Source: DATEDA01 sp963827595
Lineage (GTDB): Bacteria; Pseudomonadota; Gammaproteobacteria; Burkholderiales; SG8-39
Length of the DNA stretch: 64,000 nt
Reading direction: 5' to 3'
NCBI GenBank assembly: GCA_963827595.1
Contig: CAWHBT010000005.1
Coordinates: 186,001-250,000 of the forward strand
Under the pieces are notes generated by a model. That model saw nothing but the letters and a program-made list of their open reading frames with translations. It did no database searches and was not told where the DNA came from. Numbering within the stretch: position 1 is the stretch's first letter; the number at the start of each line of letters is the position of its first letter. A program made the position numbers and the translations under genes. Shown here piece after piece: positions 49,581-57,235 of this stretch.

Positions 49581-50495
49581 TCAGAGCTCGATCTCCATTC
49601 CGTCGTACGCGACCTCGATCGCGGCGGCGTCGAGCGCACGCCGCTCGGCGGAGTCCTCGTCCAGGATCGGGTTGGTGTTGTTGATGTGGATGAGGATCTT
49701 CCGCCCGGCTTTCAGCGGCTGCAACACGTCGATCATTCCCCCGGGTCCGCTCTGCGGCAGGTGCCCCATGTCCCGCGCCCGCTTTTCCGAGATGCCGAGG
49801 CGGACGAGCTCGTCCTCGGTCCAGAACGTGCCGTCGATCAGCAGGCAATCGGCGGCGGCCAGGAACGGCGCGACGTGCGGCTCGATCTCGCCTACGCCGG
49901 GCGCGTAGAAGAGCGCCTTGCCGCTCGCCCGATCGATGACCCGCACGCCGATGTTGTCGCCCGGGTGCGGATCGTGGCGGTGCGGGGAGTAGGGCGGTGC
50001 CTTGCTTTTGAGCGGCACCGCGGTGAACGACAGCGCCGCCGCGCCGGACACGGCGAACGCGCTGTCCGCATCGGCCGGGATCGGATGCCAGCGCACTCCG
50101 CAGTAGTGATCGAGGATGCGGAAGAGGGGATTGCCGGACGTGAGGTCTTCCCGGACCATGTCGGTGCAATGGATCTCTAGCGGCGCGCCCTCCCGCAGCA
50201 TCAGCAGCCCGGTAGTGTGGTCGATCTGCGCGTCGATCAGGACGATCGCGCGAACCGCGGTGTCACGGATCGCGCGCGCCGGCTGCAGCTGGGGGAACGC
50301 GCGAAACTGCGCCGCCAGATCGGGCGAGGCGTTGAACAGCACCCAATCGGTCCCGTCGGCCGAGACCGCGATCGAGGATTGCGTACGCGGCCGCGCCCGG
50401 ATCGTGCCCTTCCGTACGCCGTCGCAGTTCGGACAGTTACAGTTCCACTGCGGAAAGCCGCCGCCGGCCGCGGAGCCGAGGACTCTGATTCGCAT
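49581..50495 (-). CDS. pqqB: PQQ biosynthesis protein PqqB
   Basis: A 304-residue metallo-beta-lactamase-fold protein, a hydroxylase acting on the Glu-Tyr intermediate. The N-terminus MRIRVLGSAAGGGFPQWNCNCPNC is diagnostic, with a zinc-binding Cys pair. Metal-site regions are LIDAQIDHTTGLLMLREG, SPHRHDPHPGDN and HINNTNPIL. It follows a terminator hairpin after pqqA. Confidence 0.97.
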   Translation of the reverse strand: MRIRVLGSAAGGGFPQWNCNCPNCDGVRKGTIRARPRTQSSIAVSADGTDWVLFNASPDLAAQFRAFPQLQPARAIRDTAVRAIVLIDAQIDHTTGLLMLREGAPLEIHCTDMVREDLTSGNPLFRILDHYCGVRWHPIPADADSAFAVSGAAALSFTAVPLKSKAPPYSPHRHDPHPGDNIGVRVIDRASGKALFYAPGVGEIEPHVAPFLAAADCLLIDGTFWTEDELVRLGISEKRARDMGHLPQSGPGGMIDVLQPLKAGRKILIHINNTNPILDEDSAERRALDAAAIEVAYDGMEIEL

Positions 50496-50517
50496 CGCCG
50501 GTCATTGCAGGGCCTGC

Positions 50518-50550
50518 AAAAGACGAAAGCCCCTTGTGGGGGCCTTCGTC
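50518..50550 (-). terminator. Attenuating terminator between pqqA and pqqB
   Basis: On the minus strand a 12-bp stem (GACGAAGGCCCC with GGGGCTTTCGTC, one G·U) and a short loop are followed directly by TTTT (50518-50521). It lies between pqqA and pqqB. A leaky terminator here would give more PqqA precursor transcript than pqqBCDE transcript. Confidence 0.8.
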
Positions 50551-50565
50551 GGGAGCCCACCGCGG

Positions 50566-50637
50566 TTAGCGGTTGGCGATGTACATCGTCACCTCGAAGC
50601 CGAAACGCATCTCGGTGTACTCAGGCTTGGTCCACAT
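50566..50637 (-). CDS. pqqA: Coenzyme PQQ precursor peptide PqqA
   Basis: A 23-residue ribosomal peptide, MWTKPEYTEMRFGFEVTMYIANR. Glu15 and Tyr19 in EVTMY are the residues joined and excised to form PQQ. The start ATG 50637 has AAGGAG spaced eight to nine bases upstream. It is the first gene of the minus-strand operon pqqA-B-C-D-E–multicopper oxidase–beta-propeller. Too short for most gene callers. Confidence 0.96.
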   Translation of the reverse strand: MWTKPEYTEMRFGFEVTMYIANR

Positions 50638-50801
50638 CTAGCATCTCCTTCTTTATTGAGGGATCGGTGGGCGACGCCTACGATTCCTCAGCCTGTCGGA
50701 CGATAGCGTCAGCCCTGATCGGGCCCACGGCGGCCGTCTCTCAGGCTCAGCGTATTCTCGGGAAATGGGCCCCCGACACCCATCGGCAAATCACCAAATG
50801 G

Positions 50802-50822
50802 GACTCATGATTTTCATGAGTC
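50802..50822. promoter_or_regulatory. Operator-like inverted repeat between pqqA and prolyl aminopeptidase
   Basis: GACTCATGA (50802-50810), TTT, TCATGAGTC (50814-50822) is a perfect 9-bp palindrome in the 239-bp gap between divergent pqqA and the peptidase gene. It is a good candidate site for a dimeric regulator controlling one or both. No other gene is seen in the gap. Confidence 0.55.
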
Positions 50823-50876
50823 TTCAGGGCCCGGAAAGGTGATTCGTTTTCAAGGGGTTGAGATGGGCTCCGCACG

Positions 50877-51857
50877 ATGACCGGAGGCGGTGACGACCGC
50901 GTGGTCCGGCCCGCCGAAGGGCCAGACGACGTTCTGTATCCGGCGCTGGAGCCGTTTGCGGAGGGCGAGCTCCGGGTCGGCACCCGGCACACGATCCACT
51001 TCGAGCAATGCGGGAATCCCCACGGCGTCCCGGCGCTGTTCCTCCACGGCGGTCCCGGGAGCCATACGCGTCCGATCCATCGCCGATTCTTCGATCCGCG
51101 GTGCTACCGGATCGTGCTCTTCGACCAGCGCGGCTGCGGACGGTCGACTCCGCTCGGCAGTACGGAGGAGAACACGACCCGGCACCTGGTCGGTGACATC
51201 GAGGCGCTGCGACGCCATCTCGGGCTCGACCGCGCGCTGCTCTTCGGCGGCTCCTGGGGGAGCACGCTCGCGCTCGCTTATGCCGCGGCCCACCCGGACC
51301 GCGTTGGAGCAATGGTATTGCGTGGCGTCTTCCTCGCGAGCTCCGCGGAGATCGACTGGTATCTCGACGGACTGCGCAGTTTCGTGCCGGAGGCGTGGGA
51401 GGCACTTGCGCAAGGCGAGGGTGACACCCTGCTCGCGCGCTATCATGGCCTGGTGAACCGCGAGGATGACGGCGACGCCCTCGCCGCCGCAAAGCGCTGG
51501 GTTGGCTACGAAGAAGCGGTCATGAGCCTGGGTGTTGCGGGGCCCGCACCCGGCATGGCCGATGCTCCCGCCGCCCTCCTGGCTCGGGCACGCGTTCAGC
51601 TCCACTACCTCGTGCACGGTTGTTTTCTGCGACCGGGGGAGTTGGTGTCGGGCCTCGAGGGCCTCGCGGAGGTTCCGGCGGTGATCGTCCAGGGCAGACT
51701 CGACATGGTCTGCCCACCGCGCGCCGCGTTCGAGCTGGCTCGCCGGTTACCGCGCGCCGAGCTGCGGCTCGTCGACCGCGGCGGCCATTCCGCCTCGGGC
51801 CGGGACATGGCGGAAGCCCTGCGGCGCGCTACCGACGAGCTGCGCCAGCGCATTTGA
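50877..51857 (+). CDS. pip: Prolyl aminopeptidase (proline iminopeptidase)
   Basis: A 326-residue alpha/beta hydrolase that removes N-terminal proline from peptides. Motifs are ALFLHGGPGSHT (oxyanion region), DQRGCGRSTP, the nucleophile elbow FGGSWGSTLALAY, the acid Asp in QGRLDMVCPP and the base His in RGGHSAS. It is divergent from pqqA. A role in trimming the excised PQQ precursor peptide is possible but unproven; no pqqF-type metalloprotease is in the window. Confidence 0.92.
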   Translation: MTGGGDDRVVRPAEGPDDVLYPALEPFAEGELRVGTRHTIHFEQCGNPHGVPALFLHGGPGSHTRPIHRRFFDPRCYRIVLFDQRGCGRSTPLGSTEENTTRHLVGDIEALRRHLGLDRALLFGGSWGSTLALAYAAAHPDRVGAMVLRGVFLASSAEIDWYLDGLRSFVPEAWEALAQGEGDTLLARYHGLVNREDDGDALAAAKRWVGYEEAVMSLGVAGPAPGMADAPAALLARARVQLHYLVHGCFLRPGELVSGLEGLAEVPAVIVQGRLDMVCPPRAAFELARRLPRAELRLVDRGGHSASGRDMAEALRRATDELRQRI

Positions 51858-51870
51858 GGGCACAGACCCG

Positions 51871-53271
51871 GTGAGTCTGCGCGTTCGCATCAACCTCGTG
51901 CTGACACTCGTGATCGTGGCGTTCACGCTCGCGATGGCAGGGATCATCGTGAATGACACGCGCAGCTCGATCCGCGAAGAGATCGAGTCGACGACCCGCG
52001 TTGCGGTGCAGCTCATCGAAACGGTCGTCGCGGGCGCGTATCTCGAGGCCGGACCAGCCGAGCGCAACGACGCGCTCCTTGCCCTCCTCCGACGCATCGG
52101 CCGGGTGCGCGCGAACGAGATCCGCTTCTACGACCAGGCGGGCGCGCTGCTCTACCAGTCGCCGCCTTCGATCTACCGCGCCGGGCGCGCGGCGCCCGAG
52201 TGGTTCGTGCGGCTGGTTCAACCCGAGATCCAGAAGGCGCGCCTGGAACTGCCGGCCGGAGCGATCGAGGTCACCCCGGACCCGTCGCGCTCCATCCTCG
52301 AAGCGTGGGAGGACCTGACGGGGGTCGCCTGGCTCGCGCTCGCGTTCCTGGTCTTCACCAACGTCGCAGTGTTCTGGCTCCTCGATCGCTCGTTCAGGCC
52401 GCTCCCGAAGATCCTCCACGGGCTCGCGGAGATGGCGCGCGGCCGGCTTGATGTCCGGTTGCCGGCGTTCCGGCTGGCGGAGTTCACCTCGATCAGCGAC
52501 GGCTTCAACCGCATGGCGCAGGCGCTCGAGGAGAGCCTCGCCGAGCACCGGCGCATGCAGGCGGCCGAGCTCGCGCTCGAGCAGAACCGCAAGTTCACCG
52601 CGCTCGTCCAGTCCCAGCTCGAGGAGGAGCGGCGCGCCATCGCGCGCGAGCTGCACGACGAGCTCGGGCAGGGGGTCACCGCGATCAAGACGATCGGCAC
52701 CGCGATCGCGACCCGCGCGGGCGACTCGGCCCCCGAGATCCGCGAAAATGCGCGGACCATCGTGTCGGTGGCCGCCCGCATCTACGACGTCGCCCACGGC
52801 ATCATCCGCAGGCTGCGGCCGAGCGGGCTCGATCATCTGGGGCTTGCCGAGACGCTGCGCGACGCCGTGGCGAGCTGGTCGCAGCGACACCCGGAAGTGC
52901 GCTGGGAGCTCGTCCTCTCCGGCGAACTCGAGAACCTCGGCGAAGCGGTCAACATCACCGTCTACCGCATCGTGCAGGAGACCCTGACGAACGTGGTCCG
53001 GCACGCCGGGGCGACCCGCGCCCAGATCGGCGTGTCGCGCGAGCCGATCGGCGCGGGTGACGCCGTCGTAGTGCGCGTTCAGGACGACGGCCGAGGTCTC
53101 GAACCGAGCGGTGGGCACGACAGCGCGCGGTTCGGGCTGGTCGGCATGCGCGAGCGCGTGCAGGCGTTTGGCGGCAGCTTCGAGATCTCCGGTGCGCCCG
53201 GGGAAGGCGTCGTCGTGCGCGCCGTGCTGCCGCTCGCGGGTGCGGTGCGCGCGGCGCCGCTGGAGGCCTGA
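51871..53271 (+). CDS. Sensor histidine kinase with HAMP and HisKA_3 domains
   Basis: A 466-residue membrane sensor. Helices near residues 8-26 and 150-172 flank a periplasmic domain of about 120 residues. HAMP, a coiled coil, the H-box ERRAIARELHDELGQGVTAI and the ATPase domain (YRIVQETLTNVVRHAG, VQDDGRGLEPSG, FGLVGMRERV) follow. It starts at GTG, 13 nt after pip. The neighbouring response regulator is convergent rather than cotranscribed. Its kinase core resembles that of the kinase at 39856-40810. Confidence 0.94.
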   Translation: MSLRVRINLVLTLVIVAFTLAMAGIIVNDTRSSIREEIESTTRVAVQLIETVVAGAYLEAGPAERNDALLALLRRIGRVRANEIRFYDQAGALLYQSPPSIYRAGRAAPEWFVRLVQPEIQKARLELPAGAIEVTPDPSRSILEAWEDLTGVAWLALAFLVFTNVAVFWLLDRSFRPLPKILHGLAEMARGRLDVRLPAFRLAEFTSISDGFNRMAQALEESLAEHRRMQAAELALEQNRKFTALVQSQLEEERRAIARELHDELGQGVTAIKTIGTAIATRAGDSAPEIRENARTIVSVAARIYDVAHGIIRRLRPSGLDHLGLAETLRDAVASWSQRHPEVRWELVLSGELENLGEAVNITVYRIVQETLTNVVRHAGATRAQIGVSREPIGAGDAVVVRVQDDGRGLEPSGGHDSARFGLVGMRERVQAFGGSFEISGAPGEGVVVRAVLPLAGAVRAAPLEA

Positions 53272-53302
53272 CCGGTCGCCGGTCCAGACCGGCGGCGCCG
53301 AG

Positions 53303-53944
53303 TCACGGCGTCAGAAGGCCGGCGCGGATCGCGATGAGAGCCAGCTCCGCCGAGTTGGACGCGCCGAGCTTCTGCTTGATGTTGTAGAGATGGGTGCCGA
53401 CGGTTCGCGGGCTGAGCGACAGCACTTCGGCGATCTCCTGCACCGACTGCCCCTGCGCCAGCGCGAGAAACACCTGGAACTCCTTTTCGCTCAAGGTGTC
53501 GAGGGGATCGTTCGCGCCCGAGAGCTGCTGGATCGCGAGCTCCTGGGCGATTTCCGGCTCGAGGAAGGTCTTCCCCTGGTTGACCTGACGGATCGCCTGG
53601 ATCAGGGCCTCGGCAGCGCTGCGCTTGGTGAGGTAGCCCACCGCGCCGGCCTTGAGGACGCGCCGGGCATGCATCGCGTCCTCGTGCGCCGACAGGACGA
53701 GGATCCGCGCGGCGGGCTCCCTGGCAAGGATGCGGCGGATCGCCTCGAGGCCGCCGATGCCGGGCATCGAGATGTCCATCACCACGACCTCCGGCCTGGC
53801 CTCGTCGAAGCGACGGATCGCGTCCTCGCCGCTCTCGGCTTCGGCCACGACCCGGATGTCCGGGGATCCTTCGAGCAGCAGTCTGAAGCCCATGCGCACG
53901 ACGCTGTGGTCGTCGACCAGCATTACCGTGGTGGGCGTGGTCAT
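53303..53944 (-). CDS. NarL/LuxR-family response regulator (paralogue)
   Basis: A 213-residue two-domain regulator. The receiver has VMLVDDHSVVRMGF, the phospho-Asp in EVVVMDISMPG and the Lys in GYLTKRS. The DNA-binding part is LSEKEFQVFLALAQGQSVQEIAEVLSLSPRTVGTHLYNIKQKL. It faces the kinase gene convergently and very likely partners it. It is similar throughout to the regulator at 39227-39859, pointing to a duplicated regulatory module flanking the PQQ/receptor region. Confidence 0.94.
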   Translation of the reverse strand: MTTPTTVMLVDDHSVVRMGFRLLLEGSPDIRVVAEAESGEDAIRRFDEARPEVVVMDISMPGIGGLEAIRRILAREPAARILVLSAHEDAMHARRVLKAGAVGYLTKRSAAEALIQAIRQVNQGKTFLEPEIAQELAIQQLSGANDPLDTLSEKEFQVFLALAQGQSVQEIAEVLSLSPRTVGTHLYNIKQKLGASNSAELALIAIRAGLLTP

Positions 53945-54091
53945 TGGGTTACTTTGTCGCGTCCATTGGCCATCCTAAGACAACGCCCGGGGCGGGACAA
54001 GCAGGGCGCCGCGGCCATGGGTCGAGCACGCTCGCTCCCGTGCGGAGGTTTTCTGTGGCAGCATTCCGCGCCCGTGACGCCGAGAGCAGAT

Positions 54092-54619
54092 GTGGGACGC
54101 AGACTCGCACGACTCGTCGCGCCGCTCGCGCTCGTCGGGATCGCGTGCTCGGCCGCAGGGGCGCCGCTGCGGTCGCTCGCGCTCATGGACTTCGAGCTGA
54201 TCGACGGGATGCGCTCGTTCGCGAGCGAGCAGATGCAGCGGGACGACGATCGGCGTCTTAGGTTGATCACCGCCGAGCTGGCGAAGGAGCTGCAGGCGCG
54301 CGGCATGTACCGGGTGCTCGATCAGGCGCCAGCCGCACCGCTGATCGAGAAGCTCAGGGCTTCGTACGAGCTGCGCCAGTGCAACGGCTGCGAGATCGAC
54401 ATCGGCAAGGCGCTCGGCGCCGAGCGCATCGCGCTGTGCTGGGTGCAGAAGGTGAGCAACCTGATCCTCAACATCAACGTCGAGGTGCGCAACGTGGCCA
54501 CGGGCGACACGGTGTACGCGAAGTCGGTCGACATCCGCGGCAACACCGACGAGGCGTGGCTGCGCGGCGTGCGCCGGCTGGTCGACAACATCCAGGAACG
54601 CAACCACCATTTGCGCTGA
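54092..54619 (+). CDS. Exported protein of unknown function (DUF2380/3280-like)
   Basis: About 175 residues: a signal peptide (RRLARLVAPLALVGIACSAAGAP) and a compact domain with RSLALMDFELIDG, an LRQCNGCEIDIGKALGAE motif containing two Cys, and VQKVSNLILNINVEV. I recall proteins like this near PQQ-dependent alcohol oxidation genes, but no activity is assigned. GTG 54092 is tentative; GTG 54074 and ATG 54017 are in the same frame. It precedes the FolB-like gene by 11 nt. Confidence 0.7.
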   Translation: MGRRLARLVAPLALVGIACSAAGAPLRSLALMDFELIDGMRSFASEQMQRDDDRRLRLITAELAKELQARGMYRVLDQAPAAPLIEKLRASYELRQCNGCEIDIGKALGAERIALCWVQKVSNLILNINVEVRNVATGDTVYAKSVDIRGNTDEAWLRGVRRLVDNIQERNHHLR

Positions 54620-54630
54620 AGGGGATGGCG

Positions 54631-55041
54631 ATGGACATGAACGACCGGGTGATGCTCATCCATCCGCTGGTGTGGCGGGAGGAGGAGCTGCGCGACGTCC
54701 GCGCCGTCTTCCTCAAGGATTTCGTGGTTCCGGCGCGGATCGGCGCCCATTGCGCAGAGGAGGGACGGACCCAGCCGCTGCGCCTGAACCTGTGCGTCTA
54801 CCTCCGGCCGCCGTTCGCCTGGAGCGACCGGCTCGAGGACGTGCTCGACTACGACCGGCTGCGGCAGGGCATCCTCGACATCGTCGCGGAGGGTCACGTC
54901 AAGCTGATCGAGACGCTGGGCGGGCGCATCGTCGAGATGTGCCTCGGGTTCCCGCAGGTCGACGGCGTTCACCTGCAGATCGTCAAGCTGGAAGCGCATG
55001 GCGACTGCGAGGTGGGCTACGAGACCCGGCGGCGGCGGTGA
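54631..55041 (+). CDS. Dihydroneopterin-aldolase-like protein
   Basis: A 136-residue FolB/tunnelling-fold protein: VFLKDFVVPARIGAHCAEEGRTQPLRLNLCVYLRP, VLDYDRLRQGILDIV and HVKLIETLGGRIVEMCLGFPQVDGVHLQIVKLEA. FolB converts dihydroneopterin to the hydroxymethyl pterin. Its place at the head of the methanopterin-linked genes suggests a role in methanopterin rather than folate synthesis. Three in-frame ATGs lie close together; 54631 best fits GAAGGGG upstream. Confidence 0.82.
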   Translation: MDMNDRVMLIHPLVWREEELRDVRAVFLKDFVVPARIGAHCAEEGRTQPLRLNLCVYLRPPFAWSDRLEDVLDYDRLRQGILDIVAEGHVKLIETLGGRIVEMCLGFPQVDGVHLQIVKLEAHGDCEVGYETRRRR

Positions 55042-55148
55042 TCCGGCGGCAGAAGACGTTCGTTCACTTGTGCCGAATGCGGGACAGTGTTCCAGAGTTC
55101 GCACGCTTCACCTGCCGCGCAGAATGATTTAGGCTCTCTGCGACGCCC

Positions 55149-55454
55149 ATGACGACGATCGTCACCGACAACTGCCAAGGCTGCCGCTTCACCGACTGCG
55201 TCACGGTCTGTCCGGTCGAGTGTTTCCACAGCGACGACCGGATGCTGTACATCGACAACACGGTCTGCATCCAGTGCAGCGCGTGCATTCCGCTCTGTCC
55301 GGTGCACGCGATCTACGCCGATGACGACATCCCCGAGGACCAGCGGCATTGGATCGAGGTCAACGCCGAGCGCTCCCAGGCGCTGCCGGTCATCAGCGAC
55401 AAGCAGGAACCCCTGGCAGGGGCGGAGGAGCGCAAGGCGGCGCTCGGCTACTGA
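55149..55454 (+). CDS. Seven-iron-type ferredoxin
   Basis: A 101-residue ferredoxin. The N-terminal cluster ligands are in CQGCRFTDCVTVCPVECF and the second set in CIQCSACIPLCPVHAI, the FdxA-like pattern of one 3Fe-4S and one 4Fe-4S cluster. The C-terminal 45 residues form the usual extension. It lies 20 nt upstream of an FprA-type reductase and may be its partner. Confidence 0.92.
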   Translation: MTTIVTDNCQGCRFTDCVTVCPVECFHSDDRMLYIDNTVCIQCSACIPLCPVHAIYADDDIPEDQRHWIEVNAERSQALPVISDKQEPLAGAEERKAALGY

Positions 55455-55474
55455 CGCCGGAGCGCGGCCCGCGC

Positions 55475-56854
55475 ATGCACGCGCTGGGAACCGAAGCCAA
55501 TCCGCTTCGCGTGGCGGTGGTCGGCAGCGGCCCGAGCGGTTTCTACGCCGCCGAGGCGTTACTGAAGAGTGGTGTCGCAGTCCGGGTGGACATGATCGAG
55601 CGCCTGCCGGCCCCCTACGGGCTGGTGCGCTACGGCGTTGCGCCCGACCATCCCAAGCTCAAGGAACCGATCCTGGTGTACAGCGCGCTCATGCGCTTGC
55701 CGCACTTCACCCTGCTCGGCAACGTCGCGGTCGGGCGCGACGTGTCGGTAGACGAGTTGCGGGTCCACTACCATGCGGTGCTGTTCGCCTGCGGTGCGGA
55801 GACCGACCGGCAGCTCGGCATCCCGGGCGAAAATCTTCCGGGCAGCCACACCGCGACCGAGCTGGTCGCCTGGTACAACGGGCATCCGGACTATCGGGAC
55901 CGCAGCTTCGACCTGTCGCAGGAAGCGGTCGCCGTCATCGGTCAGGGCAACGTCGCGGCCGACGTCTGCCGCATCCTCGCCAAATCGGCGGACGAGCTCA
56001 GGACCACCGATATCGCCAGGCACGCGCTGGACGCATTGGCCGCGAGCCGGGTGCGGGAGATCCACGTGGTCGGCCGGCGAGGCCCGGCGCAGGCCAAGTT
56101 CACCAACAAGGAGCTGAAGGAGCTCGGCGACCTCGCCCATTGCGAGGCGATCGTTGCGCCGCAGGATCTGGAGCTCAACGCCGCGAGCCGCGCCGAGATC
56201 GAGGCGAAGGCCAACTACGTGGCGGCGAAGAACGTCGAGTTGCTGCGCCAGTTCGCATCGCCGCCGCCGGCCGGCAAGCCCCGCCGCCTGTTCTTTCACT
56301 TCCTGAGAAGTCCGGTGGCGCTCGAGGGTGCCGGCCGGCTCGAACGGGTGGTCCTGGCGCGCAACCGGCTCGAGGGCGAACCCTTCAAGCAGGTGGCCGG
56401 GGAAACGCGCGAAACCGAGGCGCTGCAGTGCGGACTGCTGTTCCGCAGCATCGGCTATTCCGGCGTACCGATCCCCGGGGTGCCCTTCGACGCCCGGCGC
56501 GGCGTGTTCCCCACCCACGAAGGAAGGATCGTCGACGGCGCCGGTGCCGAGCTCCCCGGACTGTACGCAGCAGGCTGGATCAAGCGCGGCCCGACCGGAA
56601 TCATCGGCACCAACCGCGCCGACAGCGTGTCTACCGTCAAGGCGCTCGTCGCCGACCTGCCGCGGCTTGCCCCGGAACCGAAACCGGGGGCCGACGGCCT
56701 GCGGACGCTCCTCGCGGGGCGTGGCGTGCGGGCGGTTGGCGTGCAAGACTGGCTCAAGATCGACGCGGCGGAAGTGGCGAACGGGCAGCCCGAGGGCAAA
56801 CCGCGAGAGAAGTTCACCCGCGTGGCTGAGATGCTCCGATGCCTGAGCTCATGA
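55475..56854 (+). CDS. Ferredoxin–NADP reductase, FprA/adrenodoxin-reductase type
   Basis: A 459-residue flavoprotein. The FAD loop is VAVVGSGPSGFYAAEAL, the NADPH loop VIGQGNVAADVCRIL, with conserved RLPAPYGLVRYGVAPDHPK and the C-terminal ARGPTGIIGTNRADS-type motif (KRGPTGIIGTNRADS). It moves electrons between NADPH and ferredoxin. Located between the ferredoxin and the FwdD-like gene, whose start it overlaps by 16 bp, it appears to be part of the same transcription unit as the fhc genes. Confidence 0.92.
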   Translation: MHALGTEANPLRVAVVGSGPSGFYAAEALLKSGVAVRVDMIERLPAPYGLVRYGVAPDHPKLKEPILVYSALMRLPHFTLLGNVAVGRDVSVDELRVHYHAVLFACGAETDRQLGIPGENLPGSHTATELVAWYNGHPDYRDRSFDLSQEAVAVIGQGNVAADVCRILAKSADELRTTDIARHALDALAASRVREIHVVGRRGPAQAKFTNKELKELGDLAHCEAIVAPQDLELNAASRAEIEAKANYVAAKNVELLRQFASPPPAGKPRRLFFHFLRSPVALEGAGRLERVVLARNRLEGEPFKQVAGETRETEALQCGLLFRSIGYSGVPIPGVPFDARRGVFPTHEGRIVDGAGAELPGLYAAGWIKRGPTGIIGTNRADSVSTVKALVADLPRLAPEPKPGADGLRTLLAGRGVRAVGVQDWLKIDAAEVANGQPEGKPREKFTRVAEMLRCLSS

Positions 56855-57216
56855 CGCTCATCGGGGGCCGGTCGTCGCGGCAGGGCACGTCGCTTTGCGG
56901 GGGTAAGCTCGAGGGGGAGTACGTGGAGGTCGCGTCGACGGTGGAGATGAACGCAGACGACATGGCGCGGCTGGGCCTAAAAGACAACGACCGCGTCCGG
57001 CTGCGCAGCGCGAGCGGCGAGGCGATCGTGCGCTGCAAGGCACGCTCGCCCAAGGACCTGCCGTCCGGGTTGCTGTTCATTGCGTATGGACCGCTCTCCA
57101 GCCGCCTGATGGCGAGCGACACGGCCGGCAGCGGCATGCCGATTTCCAAGAACATCGAGGTCCAGGTCGAGCCGGTCGCCGCCGGCGACGGGGGCGGTCC
57201 GGTGGCTCCCGAGTGA
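56839..57216 (+). CDS. FwdD-like molybdopterin-binding subunit of formylmethanofuran dehydrogenase
   Basis: A 125-residue protein matching the small molybdopterin-dinucleotide-binding subunit FwdD/FmdD of methanogens: GGRSSRQG near the start, ADDMARLGLKDNDRVRLRS, FIAYGPLSSRLMASDTAGSGMPISK. In methanogens this subunit completes the metal-pterin site with FwdB. It directly precedes fhcB (19-nt gap) and overlaps the reductase gene. In the well-studied Methylorubrum complex I do not recall such a subunit, which makes this gene notable. Confidence 0.82.
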   Translation: MPELMTLIGGRSSRQGTSLCGGKLEGEYVEVASTVEMNADDMARLGLKDNDRVRLRSASGEAIVRCKARSPKDLPSGLLFIAYGPLSSRLMASDTAGSGMPISKNIEVQVEPVAAGDGGGPVAPE

Positions 57217-57235
57217 AGATCGGAAGGAGCGCGCC

